Positions 10,870-28,077 are shown, counted from the stretch's first letter. The stretch: 48,617 bases of DNA from Syncephalastrum monosporum B8922 (GCA_000697355.1 JNEN01000752.1:1-48617); one strand, 5' to 3'. The notes: generated from the sequence alone by a model not told the origin. Program-made: numbers and translations.

Positions 10870-13312
10870 TTACGCGCGTTCGGCGATTTGAGTCTTTTCG
10901 CCCTGAGTCACATCCACTACGATGCTGTCGTCATGCGCGCGTTCTGCTTTTTCGTCAGACGACGCAGGAGTTTGAGAACCGGGGGATGACTCGCCATCTT
11001 GTGTGCCTTTGTCGGTGGACGGCGCAGCGGCCGGCGCAACAGGCCGGCGCAAATCATGGTGTCTCGTCAATAGCGAGGCAAAGAAACCGGCACCCGCCAT
11101 GGCAATCAGGACATACCATACCTTCCGCAAGCTCTCGACGTACGCATCGATAATAATAGGAATATACTCGTCGGGGAGACCATTGCGGACATATTCGGGC
11201 GAGGCCAATACCTGCGTGGCATACTCTTCCGGGATCGCGCCGATAATGTTCGTCTTCAGCGACGAGTTGAGTACAGCAGAAGCAATGGCGACACCCAGGG
11301 CACCACCCAGCACACGCGAAAAGTTGTTGAGACCAGTGACAACGGCGACGTCACGCAATTCGACGGCGGCTTGGAGAGCAATAATAGTGGATGGAAAAAG
11401 ACATCCCATTGCGAGACCGCCAACAACGGTGATACCATAGATTTCTAAAGGCTCAATGAGCATAATGCACCTCTTTGTTCACTATATACTTACTGGAGAA
11501 GGGGGTGTCCTTATCAAAGAGTGAAAAGAGACCTATGCTGAGCGTCAACACGCCCATACCAAGCGTAATTCTATGCATTGCTTCGTTAAAATCCGTGCAC
11601 AACCTGTGGCTTTCAGTACTTACTGAGGGCGGTAGAAACCGAGCTTGCTGATGGTCACGCCAACCACAGTGGATATCACACAGACCACCATTTGCATGGG
11701 AATCAGACGGATACCACTCCACATAGCTGAGTCCCCACGTACAATCTGGAAATAGTAGGGAAGGTAATAGAGCGCAGCAAAGAAGGTCAGACCAAACAGT
11801 ATGTTCACGAGAAGTACGCTGACAACGCTGCGATTTTTGAAGAGGCGAGGGGGCATCAATGGCTCGGCGGCAAACTTGGATTCTACGACGCACAGGAGGA
11901 TGATCATGACACCGCACAAAACAAAGCAAGCAATGACAGCCGCAGACTTCCACGGGAATGTCTGACCACCAAAATTCATGGCGAGCAAGAAGAGGGTCGT
12001 GGCCGCAAGGACAAGCAGATTGCCAACATAATCAATGCGCTTGAACTTTTCCTTGAGCCCTTGCTTGGGCACGGGCAGACGAAGGAAGAAGACGAGAATC
12101 ACCAGTGCAACACCACCGATGGGTAAGCTAGAAACAGAAATGTAAGTTTCGTGCGTGGTGCCCATCTTTCAAAAAATCTTACTTGATAAAGAAGTTCCAG
12201 CGCCAGGTCACGTAGTCAGTGAAACTTCCCTATAAGCCCAAAATTAGAAAGGTTAGCATTATGCTCGGCGGTGGTATCCGGTAAGAAGTACATACTCCGA
12301 TGAGAGGTCCGAACACGCTCGAAACGGCAAACACAGCATTGATGATGCCCTGGAAAGACCCACGCTTATGCAAGGGCACAATATCGGATATAATGACAAA
12401 AACCTATAGAGACGTTGTTAGATCATATATGACTGACAAAAAGACGGAGTACTGCAAGTCATTGCTCGTCGGCAGGATGCTCACCATAGAAAAGATCTGT
12501 AAGTAGAGGAAATGCGTGAGTAACACGAATCTATCAGGGTCCGAGTTGCATTAAACTTACACATGCGCCACCGATGCCTTGAATTGCGCGACACACAATC
12601 AACCAGATCATCGTCTAAAATACAGCATATGGGTAAGTATAATTCATATATCTCCGAAAGCAATTTGCTTCGCGTTTTTTCCTGGTTACCTTGGCAACAC
12701 CGCACATGACGGAGCCAAACAGAAAGATGCAGATACCAGATACCAAGATCCATTTGCGACCGAAGATGTCACTGAACTTGGATGTCAGTGGTTCTAAAAC
12801 GAGAAGGTATGAGTTATTAGGTTTATGGACATATCAAGGGCAAGATACATACGAAATGCATCAAGAGTGAGGATATATGCGTTGACCACCCAGGACGAAA
12901 TGGCCATGGCCTCGAAATCTGAACCAATTTTCGGCAATGAAGTAGAAACAATGGTGCTGTGCTCAAAGGCGAGAATTAATTTTTTTCTGCTCGTTCCAGA
13001 TCAGCAGAATAAATGGTTTCCTTACTTGTCCAATGCAGCAAGAAAGAGCGATAACTGGAGACTGAGAAATGTAATAACAAGGGCTGTAATGCGCTTGCGT
13101 CTTTCCTTTTTCTCTTCTTCGGGTGTCAATTGGCGGTTGCCTTGGTCGGTCTCCTGGTTTTGTTGATCTTGCTCCTGTTGTTCTAGTTCTTGTGATTGAA
13201 TCTCGATTTTTTCCATTCTTGGTTCGGGTGAAACAGTTGATTCGGGCGAAACAGTTGCTTTGCTGACAGTACTCGATGTTTCGAGGTCGGACCGCTTCGT
13301 ATCGTCGGTCAT
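10870..13312 (-). CDS. MFS transporter, DHA2-type (14-helix drug:H+ antiporter family)
   Basis: Ten exons: 13312-13026, 12956-12853, 12793-12690, 12614-12561, 12496-12485, 12403-12296, 12229-12183, 12127-11624, 11570-11494 and 11444-10870. They sum to 1872 nt, or 623 residues. The N-terminus is acidic and Gln-rich. TM1 ends in ALDNTIVSTSLPKI, the motif D1-like signature of this family. SDIFGRKW (about residue 138) is the loop 2-3 motif A, and VFGPLIGGSFTDYVTWRWNF (about 220-240) matches motif C and the following DHA2 hallmark. Further helices fill the middle, and the tail is hydrophilic and acidic. Members export drugs, toxins or siderophore-like compounds across the plasma or vacuolar membrane using the proton gradient. 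The substrate is unknown here. One exon is only 12 nt and encodes IFSM inside the conserved GGAC-IFSM-VFVIISDIVPL segment. A TATA-like site lies about 70 bases upstream. Confidence 0.92.
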
Positions 13313-15200
13313 GGTATATTACAAACGTAAGTGAAGAGGAAGAGGCGCTTGTTTTTAGCAAGGGAAATTTTTTTTTTAGCATTTATATATATGCCTGACA
13401 GCGGGGCAGAGAGAAACGAAAACAGTTTTTTTGTGATCCCCGCCGCTAAAAGACTTCCAATCAGAGACCGTGATCCAGGTGGTTGTGTTCTTGCGCGCAA
13501 AAATGAAAAATCTCAATCGGGCCGTCTCGAGTACCGAGAGCACGGGTAAAAGTTCTTTCCGTTACACCATAAAACCAATGCCAACGCCAATGCAATACCC
13601 AAAGCTACAACTCTCGGATGGTAATAAACGCACTCTCGAGTATTCAGTTATCAAGAGATGCACATTATGTCTTGCATACGTAAGATAAAGCTACTTATGC
13701 TGTTGGTCTACAGACAGAAGGATGGGAGAATCTCTCCTTTCAGAGCACTCTTTCAGTGTCTCACAACTGAGGTCACACGAACAAGTTCTCGCCGATTGAT
13801 CGCGTTGTGATCCGACGCTTTAAAGGTGTTTATGCCCACGCACTTTCGCTTTGGGGGTATGAGCCGAAGCAAGTATTCACCGTACTCCCACGTAGCACGC
13901 TGTTTGATAAATAAGGCTTATTTACCAGCGCCAAGCTGACGTTACAGACTAACGTAGTTGGTCACATCAGCAAAAAAGGCGCGCGCACCATCGGACGTTA
14001 GGTTTGTCTGCCTCGCTTCCCATCTTGCTACAGCCTAACGGCGGTCCGAGACTCTTCCATATTTCCAGGTACTTATGATAGTACGGATATCACTTGATGC
14101 AACACAAAAAAGTTCGAGGGTACTAGCCTGGTCATATAGTAGACATGCACAGTACATTAGCGAGAATTGAAAAGTTAATATTCTCGTGAAGTCTATCGTA
14201 CTTGGAATGACCAACATCGTAAACAGTACAATATAATTAGTCGGGATGTTGATATTTCGACTCACTGGCCCCTTTTCTTCTCTAATAGACGCAGCCAATG
14301 TACCGCGTGGGCACTCTGCAATCAGCACCCCGCAACTCAAGCAGTTTCTTATTACTTGTTTTTTGATAGATATGTCATAATTTATTTCGATATCTTCTTT
14401 GTCAAGTGCAATGCTGTAGTACGACCTGAGTCAGGCAGCCTTATACTTAGTAAAGAACATACCTCACCGTTCAGGCAGTGAAATTTTAATATCTGCCATG
14501 GTAAGATGATCAAGATTAGACTAGTGACTATTCTATGCGCGAAAGACCACAATATAGAGAATCACCGGTTGTTTCTATACACAAAACTGAGCTTACAAAA
14601 AATACTCATATAGTGGCGCCTTCTTGTATCGTATGACACTAAATAATCCTTACGGTGAGAATTCCGAGAGTTGCCCTCGATCTCATAACATGCAACAAAG
14701 TTGCTCATCAACCGACATCATAAGAGATCTGATTTTATATGCACCGTGTAATAAAGGCTGCGGAGCGACAATGAGAGGTGTTACTGCTGTCACTCACGTG
14801 CGCCCAATAATCGGCAGTAAAAGAATGTTTACATTGTTGGCATGCAAACAAATATGACCCATCTATACTGCAGAATTAGATTAGATAATAGACCGTTATC
14901 GTCATGGCTTTAAGAGGTGAATCACACCTTCCGCACGGGTTGCATTGGCTACTTTTTTTTTCCTTGCCTTGATATTCTACTACTAAAAGGTAATAAGCAT
15001 GTTTGCGACATAAGTGAAGCACGCATAGAAACAATGGTAAGAACAAAAATGGGAACCAAAAGATGTACAAGGTTGAAAACATGTTACCAAGTATGGCAAT
15101 CCTGAATTGGGCTATGCATAACTGACGGCCCTTACTCCATGTTGTTTTTTCTCGCTTTGCTACTTTTTTTCTTCCTCTCGGTCTTTTCTAATAAACCTCC
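13313..15200. other. Large divergent intergenic region
   Basis: About 1.9 kb separates the divergent MFS gene (minus) and the membrane protein gene at 15201 (plus). Apart from the TATA-like site near 13385 no clear element is visible. Short ORFs (14035-14340 minus, 14624-14857 plus) show no motif and no splice continuation. A C/T-rich leader with poly-T (about 15145-15180) precedes the 15201 ATG, as is common for fungal transcription starts. Confidence 0.6.
13381..13391 (-). promoter_or_regulatory. TATA-like box of the MFS transporter gene
   Basis: Read on the minus strand the bases are TATATATAAAT, about 70-80 bases before the ATG at 13312. Position and sequence suit a TATA element. It is inferred from sequence only. 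Confidence 0.45.
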
Positions 15201-17175
15201 ATGCCGGGCGACCCTTTTTCAAGCGATAATCATACGACGATTGGCTACGCGAGGTACCAGCAACAGGACCAGTCGGGGAAACCATCGAGTGACCTAGCGT
15301 CGATCATCCTTTTTATATCGATTATTTTTATCCTCTTGATCTCGTTCGTCTTTTATTTCTGGTTCACGGAATGGCACAAGGTCCCACCCCAGCAACGGCA
15401 TGAGGAGCAGCTGGAACACCAAAAAGAGATTGATCAGCTGGTGGATAACCTCAAGCAGCAAACCAAGACAGTATTCCGAATACCGGTCGTGCAACTGGCC
15501 ATTGTGCTCTGGAGCCACCGGTCATCATCAAACTCAACCAACCTATCACGCGAGCACCACAAGGTCCTTACCCATCGGATTTATCATTTGTTCTCGCTGA
15601 CATGCCTTCTGGGGGTCATCATCGGCCTGGTTATCCTGATCGGCGCCAATAACACGCTGACCCCCCGGGACTCGGGTGTCCTGCAAGCGGCGCTTTTTGT
15701 CTTTGTCTTGTGCACCAACTTGTATTTGATAACCCGGCAGCGATGCTACTACAAGGAGCGGAAAGAACTGTTTGGTAGTGACGACGCCCATCTGAGTGCA
15801 GTCTACAAGACGCGATTCAAAGACTGGAATGCCAAACTCTGGTCCAACTGGATTCAAATTGCCATCCTGGTCATTGAGTTCTTTCAGCTCCTAGCATTCC
15901 CTCTACGCGACCTCATTACAGTCAACTCGTTTGCGAATCAGACCGAGACACAGTCCACCCATCTGGTGTCCATCATCATGAATGCGGGCGGCCTTATGCC
16001 CGATATGCGGACACCCACCTGGTACACCTATTCTCTCTGGACCGCCTTTGTCGCTGCCTACCTCAGCCTGATCGTTGCCATTGCCGTGCACTTGGTGAAT
16101 AAGTGGCGCCCATATAAGGTGCCTAATAGATGGGTGCATTGGTGCATCCCCGTTGCAGTACGTATAACAAATCAAGATATTTAGAGAAGTACAGCTTGAC
16201 CAACTTTACTTGATTAGTCTTTGCTCTATATTCCTGTCATGGTGAGCGAGTAGATGACCAATCCAACCTTTTTCTTAATTTTGCTTTTGAACTAGACCAC
16301 GTTCGTCAGCTCTGCAGCATGTCAATCGCTCAACGTTTCCTCTAACGACTTTGCGCACACGCTACGATGTTACTCGCCTCAAATATCTCAGCAGCTGTAC
16401 CTGTGGATGTCCTTAGCTGGCTATGTCGTCGCCTACTTTCTCCTGACCATCTTTCTGACGAGCTACGAGCGGAAACCATCTCACAATGAGATTGCCTTCA
16501 AATCCATTAGCGTTGCCTTTATCAAAAATATGGGTTTGTAAAAATTCTAATCCTTCGATCTAGCAGAACTGACGCACGCTACACAGGTCTTTTACTTGCT
16601 ATCGTATTCCTTCTCGTCGAATCAACATCCAACAAGAACCGGATGCGTGCCATTCTGTCCATCACCATTTTGCTGACCATGATCTGCTATAACATCAAGA
16701 CACGACCGTGCTACGTGGACAAGGTAAGCCAACCAAAGGGTTCGCGGTAGAATCCTGACACGCGTCTTAGATCAATTTCTTTCGCACAGCTTCTTTCAGC
16801 TGCATCCTTTGGACCTCGGTCCTCGTCGCCATTTTATCTGATACGAATGCAGCTCAGAGCCTTGGACCGATGGCTGTCTTGTGCATCATTGTCGGTGGCT
16901 GGGGCCTGATCATCGTGCTCTACCTTTTGCTTTACTTTATCTACTACAAGCAACCCATCGAGTACTATTGCTCGGACGACAAGGATGACCAGTCTGCTTG
17001 CACTACAGAACTAAAATGCGCAGATACGCACAAACTTGCCACCTTGTCCGAGCTCTCCGAAGATGAGGTGGGTCGCGCTTCGCCGACGGACCACCAAAAC
17101 CAGCCATCCACTTCCAACGACCAAGGCTGGTGGAGCTGGGCTAGCCGCAAGATGGGGCGGTCCTTGCGACATTAG
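15201..17175 (+). CDS. Polytopic membrane protein of unknown function
   Basis: Five exons: 15201-16157, 16218-16241 (24 nt), 16296-16533, 16587-16723 and 16771-17175. They give 586 residues. A first hydrophobic segment (LASIILFISIIFILLISFVF, about residues 31-50) is followed by a charged Gln/Glu-rich stretch likely to form a coiled coil (about 60-90). About eight more membrane segments follow, separated by an NxT/S-bearing loop (about 245-265, NQTETQSTH) and another with NVSS. A conserved-looking RPCYVDKINFFRTASF segment sits before the last helices. The cytosolic-type tail is acidic and then ends WWSWASRKMGRSLRH. The layout loosely recalls fungal TRP-like or other large sensor-type membrane proteins, but I recognise no family motif. 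No function is proposed. It is followed closely (294 bases) by the Duo1 gene on the same strand. Confidence 0.8.
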
Positions 17176-17469
17176 CCCATTTCCGCAGTACACATATACC
17201 GTTCTCATTTTCATATAAGCATTGTTCTCCTTTTGTAAATACATGCCTTTTAGCATCTCCAGAGGTACTGCATTCATGAGAAGTACTCTTGAATGCGGGA
17301 ATATCAGCGCACGAAAAGCGGTAGATCCGCTGTATTGGCAGCTATGGCCTGAGCGGGAGGAATGGCGAAATTGAGCTTGCATGATCCAGACAGATATCAT
17401 GACTGTCGGGGCTGGCTCACCTTCCTTTTATCAACGCACACACATACACACGTACATATTCCAACAATC

Positions 17470-18390
17470 ATGGATCTCGACCTCGACCAGAATCCTGCTG
17501 CCAACACGGGCAGAACCGATCTCCAACGTGAATCCGTGAGCCAGAATCCCCAAGATGTGCCTTCTAGTTCAACACCGTTACCCTCGGCTGGTCATGGCTT
17601 ACGAATGTCGTCCAATCGACGTGCGACTATGCTTTTTCGCACCATGGATCACACGGAAGAGCCGATCGACGACCCACACAACTCACCTGAGCTCAATGCG
17701 CAGCGGCGACGCGAATACGAGTCGGCTCGCTCCTTTAATCGCACCATTGCAGCCGTAATCGAAAACTTTGAACAAGCCCACGGCAACATTCAGGTATAGC
17801 CATTCCCTTTCACTGCTGCCGGTCCATGTCTTACGCCGGATACTGTCACTAGGAATTTGCCCGCACCATGGAGCGAACCGAAAACTTGCTGGACTTCTGG
17901 ACGGCGACGTTGTCACAGTCGGAAGAAGCCAAGCGGATATTGGAAAGGCCAGAATGGCGTGGCATCACAGCAGTAAGTTTGCTTACGATCGTTACTCTGG
18001 ATGAAAATTTGACACACGTTGCACGGCAGCAACTGCAAGATGACACAGCACATAATAATGAACAGTCCGACGAACCTCCTGCAGTAGATATTCAGCAAAC
18101 GCAGCAGCAACAACGGCATCAGCGTAAACAACAACAGAGTTCAACGAGTCGCGTGACCCAACAGCGACGACATATCACACCTGTTCATCAAGGAGGTAGG
18201 TTTCCATCTCCCCGCCGTCCGTCCCTTCCATGATTACTGAGGACTTTCTTCTCTTTCCCCTTCGATGGTAGCCTCCACGCACCGGATAACTCCGAAGCGA
18301 ACCCCATCACGCCATGCATTACCGCAGAAACGGTCGGGAACAGTAGATGCTAGCACCCCGCGTACAAAGCGGCTGACTCGGCATGCATAA
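17470..18390 (+). CDS. DUO1: DASH (Dam1) complex subunit Duo1 homologue
   Basis: Four exons: 17470-17793, 17853-17972, 18030-18195 and 18272-18390. They give 242 residues. The start is the ATG at 17470, just after a CA-rich leader. Residues about 92-148 carry the Duo1 core: a helix with NRTIAAVIENFEQAHGNIQE, then ERTENLLDFWTATLSQSE, then ERPEWRG. This matches the family pattern of two helices ending in LLD-W-x-x-x-x-SQ and a P-x-W-x-G block. The C-terminal third is Gln-rich, then basic, with Ser/Thr-Pro sites (ITPKRTP, STPRTKR). The DASH complex forms rings around kinetochore microtubules in fungi and couples chromosomes to shrinking microtubule ends. Basic Ser/Thr-Pro tails in this complex are often sites of mitotic kinase control, which is an inference here. 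The assignment rests on the core motif only. Confidence 0.8.
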
Positions 18391-18853
18391 CCTGACACCA
18401 CATAGTCCAGTAAATAATGTAGCGTCCTATTGTCGTACAACACCTCTGCCTCTTTCAAACATGCACCTTTCTGCGGTTAAATTGCCCTCCCGGATAGAAA
18501 GAGGCGATACTCGGTCATTGGAAAATGGAAGGGCCCGGCACGGTTTCTAGACTCAAGGAGGAAATGCTCCAGGGCGTCTGTGCGGAAATAATAGACTTTT
18601 TCCCTGATATTGAAGCTATAGGTTTCCGAAACATAGCAAAGTAAATGCAGCGGAAAAAGTGGATGCAAAGGCACATTTACAGTTTCAACCCAGCAGCGGG
18701 AAATGACCTTCGATGAAGTAGGATGGGTCCTGTTTAGGTGACATGTCCCAAGTTTATCCGATCTAAAATGAAATTTTCTTTGGGGGAAAAACCCCGGTAT
18801 ATAAAGTATCAGGATCTTTTGTGTTCTATCGATACCTTAATCATATCCTCTTC
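18391..18853. other. Upstream region of the CotH gene
   Basis: This 463-base gap between the Duo1 gene and the CotH gene holds a clear TATA box at 18798-18805. No coding segment is supported; the minus-strand ORF at 18477-18674 has no motif. Confidence 0.6.
18798..18805 (+). promoter_or_regulatory. TATA box of the CotH-domain gene
   Basis: TATATAAA lies 49 bases before the ATG at 18854 and follows a GC-rich stretch. The spacing implies a short 5' UTR. Inferred from sequence. Confidence 0.55.
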
Positions 18854-20912
18854 ATGCTCTTTCGTACTTTCATTCACGCAGCATCTTTGGGTAAATATAT
18901 ACCAGCTTCGCAGATACAGCTACATGAAACATTTGCCATACTCACCGTACTTACTTTTCAAATTTTTTCGAACTTTCAGCTAGTGGGTTAATACTCCTGA
19001 CGAACAGCGGTGCCTTCGCCCAAGATGATAGTAACAAGGGCGTACTCTACAAAGTGATCTCGAATTGCAAAAATCAGTCAATGGTCGTCAAGGTGGACGA
19101 CCAGCAGATGTATCCTTTAATCCAGTCGCCTCAGTCGCCCATACTGTATATCGGATTTGCCCCGGCAGCTCAGCACTACTATCAGTATGGTATGATCAAC
19201 GACAACAACGACACCATGGCGGCGATGGAGGCTTTCCAACGTCACCCCGTGAGCACCAATGAGACCGAAAATGAGTTTTTCAATCGTACTTGGAATCGCT
19301 GGGATGTGCATCAGCTTCCGCAAGTGCTTCCGCCTCTGCCTGCTATCAACCGCATCCACTCTTCCCTGCATGAAGACGGGCGCATACCCACGATCCATGT
19401 CATCGCAAATCAGTCACAGGTCGATGAAATGCACCGGAACTCAACAGCTGATATCACCGTGTTGACGAATATGACCTATATCTCGTATGTGGATGAGTAG
19501 CGACCGAAGAGGCATATCTTGACTAATGTATCATCTTTACATATTATAGACACAATGATACACAGACATTCAAGGATGTCGAAGTTTCTCTGGCAGGCCG
19601 AAGCTCGCGCTGGATGCCCAAGCTTTCTTACAATCTGAAGCTGGATAAGAATGAAAAAGATCAGGCCCTCTACAACTACACTCGTATTAAACTGCGTGCC
19701 TTGGCGACTGATCCGTCTTATATCCGAGAAGAAATCGCATACAAGATCATCGATGCCGTTGGTCTGGCATCCACAAAGTCGTCATTCGTTCGGTAAGTGC
19801 ATAGGATAAGTTTTGTACATGTTGGAGTCACATACTCATGGTTCGAACTCTTCACAAAAAAAGACTGTTCATCAACGATGAAGCTGTGGGCTTGTTTGGT
19901 ATTATCGAAAATTTCAAGGACCCGTGGCTGCGAAACGAGTTTGGTGGCGGTGACGAAGACTACGAACAAGGAGTCCTGTACCAAGGCAAGTTGGCCACGG
20001 CCGAGTCAGGCCTGGCCAACCACACCTCAGATTTATCCTATTACAAGAACAACAAGACCGCTTATGACGAAGGCCAATATGAAATCAAGGAAGATCCCAC
20101 GGATGACGATAACGATGACTTTGATGCACTCAAGGACTTTACAAAGTTCATCGCTGAGGCACCGACCAGCGGTGACAAGGCGGTGAAAGAATGGCAAAAG
20201 CAGCTCGACACAGACTCCTTCCTCCGAAGGTAAGGCAACGTGATAGACTCTCTTGTACTTGTTTTGCTTACAGGGACTTTTATACATTAGCATGGCACTC
20301 GAGGTCCTTGTCGGTTACTCAGATGGTTACCTTTCCTTGGTCGACAATTACTACTTGTACCAAGACGTCAATCATGGCAAGCGTATGATCTATATCCCGT
20401 CCGACTTGGATATGACCTTTGGGTCGGCTATCCTGAACATAAGCCGTATGCTGGATGGTAACCCGCAGGTGTATCCGGGCTTGGAACTGCGCCCGCTCAT
20501 GAGTCAGATTCTCCGCGTGCCCGAGTTTCAAACCGAGTTTCAAGACCTGATCAAGAATTTGACACAACACCTCGTCAACCCCAGAGTGATGAACCAGACC
20601 ATTGATGATACAGTTGCAATGCTTCAGGAAGACGTGGCTTGGGACCAGCAGCTGCCACGGTTGAACGTGATGAATATCTCAGCGCTGCAAGGCCAGGATC
20701 TTGGAGGCAGCAATATGGGTAACGGCATCGGTATGCCAGTTACAATTGACAACGCCACGGTGTTGGACTTTATGAACCGCTGCGCCTCCAATAATATTAC
20801 CTACATGCAGGCTGTGAATGGACCCACCGGTCATAGCTCTCTAGTAGGCGTCAAGGAATGGATTGCCAAAAAGAGCGCTAATACTGCTCGCTATTATAAT
20901 ATCACCCTCTAG
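18854..20912 (+). CDS. Secreted CotH-domain protein (spore coat/invasin-like family)
   Basis: Five exons: 18854-18890, 18980-19484, 19550-19792, 19864-20229 and 20291-20912. They give 590 residues. The first exon is only 37 nt. It was chosen because joining it over the 18891-18979 intron yields a complete signal peptide (about residues 1-27, ending NSGAFA before QDD). The central region carries the CotH fold: an early segment with KLSYNLKLD and RIKLRALATDPSYIREEIAYK, then LFINDEAVGLFGIIENF. Near residue 420 is IYIPSDLDMTFG, the DxD-x-x-FG block of the family. Bacterial CotH is an atypical protein kinase of the spore coat. In Mucorales, CotH proteins are spore-surface proteins and some act as host-cell ligands. 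Many NxT/S sites suggest N-glycosylation. The protein ends YYNITL with no hydrophobic GPI-anchor tail, unlike many Mucorales relatives, so a freely secreted or wall-trapped form is likely. Role in host contact is not inferable. Confidence 0.88.
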
Positions 20913-21547
20913 AACTTTACCTCAGTCACCCTTTATTGTAATCTCTTGTACTCCCTTAGTCAAATACTTTGAATCTGAAGCTGCTCAATACACATTCAAA
21001 TATAGTCTTGTGCCTTTCTTTTTCGTTGACGTAGATTATAGCTTTAGACGCAGCATGACAACAAATAAATGGTGCATGACTCATATGCATCAACCGCTGC
21101 CATGAGCGCCGGCTGAAAAGAAAAAAGTCAACGGGTGAACGGAAACTCAGCATGCGTGGTAAAAATAATGGTAACGGCAATGCATACGTCAATGTCTTGC
21201 CAATGGCGCTACCAGCCGTCTTGGTGGCCTCGGGTGGGAGGCGCTATCGAGTGGGTGATGATGATTCATCAGGTCAGTTGTGTTTATACCGCAGCAATCA
21301 TATGTATATGTATGAGACAAATTTCAAGTAACCTAATCTGTGCGACATACTACCGCAGCTGCAAATCGAAAAACGCGCTTGAGCACGATACGGTTGTTGC
21401 TGCGGCAACTGCGTGGCCAACCCAAATCCAACTAAAATTTCTAAAAAGAGCACAGGTCAGGTCTTTCTTTTTTTTACGTCTTCTTTTTAAGCAGCCAAAA
21501 AAACGGACAATAAGGACTCTTCTTCTTCTGTTGAAGCACTTCCTTGT
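20913..21547. other. Intergenic region before the ABC transporter gene
   Basis: It contains the CotH 3' region and the upstream region of the ABC transporter. A T/C-rich leader (about 21460-21545) directly precedes the ATG at 21548. No coding segment is supported. Confidence 0.6.
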
Positions 21548-26727
<5,180 letters not shown>

Positions 26728-26988
26728 TAAATAGATAGATTACCCTGTTTCATTTTTTTTCTTTTCCCTTCATCAATTATTTCGTTCATTTCTTATCATT
26801 GTTATCATCAGCGAGTTAATAAAAATCAGAACGCATAAAAGAGGAAGTCATAAGGCTAAGAAACACTTGCACTCAATAGAATATATTTCTATGCATGTAT
26901 GTAAGCATCTGCATTATAAAGTTACTGTTTCCGCTAGGTCATGAACACATACTTTTTTCTCGAAACTAGAAAGTCTTGTTTGCCCGGA

Positions 26989-28077
26989 TTATGCAAGCTG
27001 GGGTGACACGAAATCTCTCTCAATGTCACGGATAAATTTACGGATCATGTTGCACCTCTCTTCGCTCCCTGCTGCTTCTACTACCACCGTACTGCCATGG
27101 CAATTCATGCAGTTCCATGTTTTGTTACTAAGAGGATTCGTCTGCATTAATCCCTCCGATAACTTGAGCTGATCTTCTTGTTGGGTCTCGACCTTGGACC
27201 ATGATGAGGCAAAACTGCTGTTACAAGATATTAGTGGTTTTATCCTTTTTTCTCTTTTCTCTTTCCAGTAGAGCAATCTCACAGAGCGACTGTGGTTGTA
27301 TTTGTAGAAGAACATAAATAATCTAATACCAGCTGTTCGCTTGTATGGATGCATATGTGGATCGGATGAGAACCATACAACTTCACATAGTCATTGAGGA
27401 ATGCATAGAGCAAGGTCGTCAAAAAATATATCCAGCGCTTCTCGTGTTTGGTGTTTTTTCTTTCGTTCTTTTATACGTCAGGGCTTTACGTCCCTTTGTC
27501 TAAATTAGTTCAAGATCCTGATGTATTCCTTACCGCTTGACTTATACGAACTTGAACCTCTGTGTCAGTTCTTTCATCTTTGTGCTGAACCCACTTGCCA
27601 ACCCTTTCAACGCTTAGGACATTTTTGATGTAGTCGCTCGATCCGGGACAGCACAAGCCGTCTTCGAGGCGCACGCAAGTGGCTCCAGTCAAGCAGTTAT
27701 CTGCGTTTTTGAACAGGATCAGATGTCAAGATGCACACAGTAAGAGTAAAATTCTGACCTGATAAATCAAACAGAGCGAAACAAGGACAATGGCTGGTAT
27801 GCTTAGTGGTCAGCCTGTGCTTACCTAAGCGAGACATCGTCACTATTGAAGTCGAAAACGAGCACACCAGGGCAGATATCCCTGGATGACCATGGCATTC
27901 GCCACTTGGCTCAATAGCCCTGTCCCATAGCTGCATGTGTATTCGCATTGGAACCATCATGCAGCATAAACCAAATGATTTCCATATATGCATAAAAGAC
28001 TCATATAGGGAAGACCTCTGATAGTGAAGGCCCGGAGAAAAGGAAAATAACGTACAAACTTCGTCTGTGTCTGTTAC
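26989..28077 (-). CDS. Unrecognised multi-exon gene, cysteine-rich central part, 5' end unresolved
   Basis: Exons supported by GT..AG borders and an unbroken frame: 28077-28056, 27909-27825, 27793-27759, 27700-27534, 27467-27283 and 27217-26989 (stop). They code for about 240 residues. The first listed exon is the least certain. The reading gives a block with RDICPGVLVFDFNSDD, a cysteine-rich part (SHCPCFALFDLSDNCLTG then VRLEDGLCCPGSSDYI), a lysine-rich linker, a segment with RWIYFLTTLLYAFLNDYVK and then HPIHICIHTSEQ, and a C-terminal part with CMNCHGS. It ends IERDFVSPQLA. I do not recognise the family. Two CxxC-like pairs could bind metal, but that is inference. No in-frame ATG was found in the supported exons, so one or more 5' exons are missing, probably within 28078-28530. 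It is convergent with the ABC transporter, 261 bases away. Confidence 0.5.

Noticed and set aside
14035..14340. 101-codon minus-strand ORF between the MFS and membrane protein genes
   Set aside because: No motif, no splice partners and no supporting composition; left as unassigned.
20271..20280. CotH exon 5 acceptor at TTACAG (20274)
   Set aside because: It gives the wrong frame; the acceptor at 20290 (ATTAG) joins SFLRR to SMALEV in frame.
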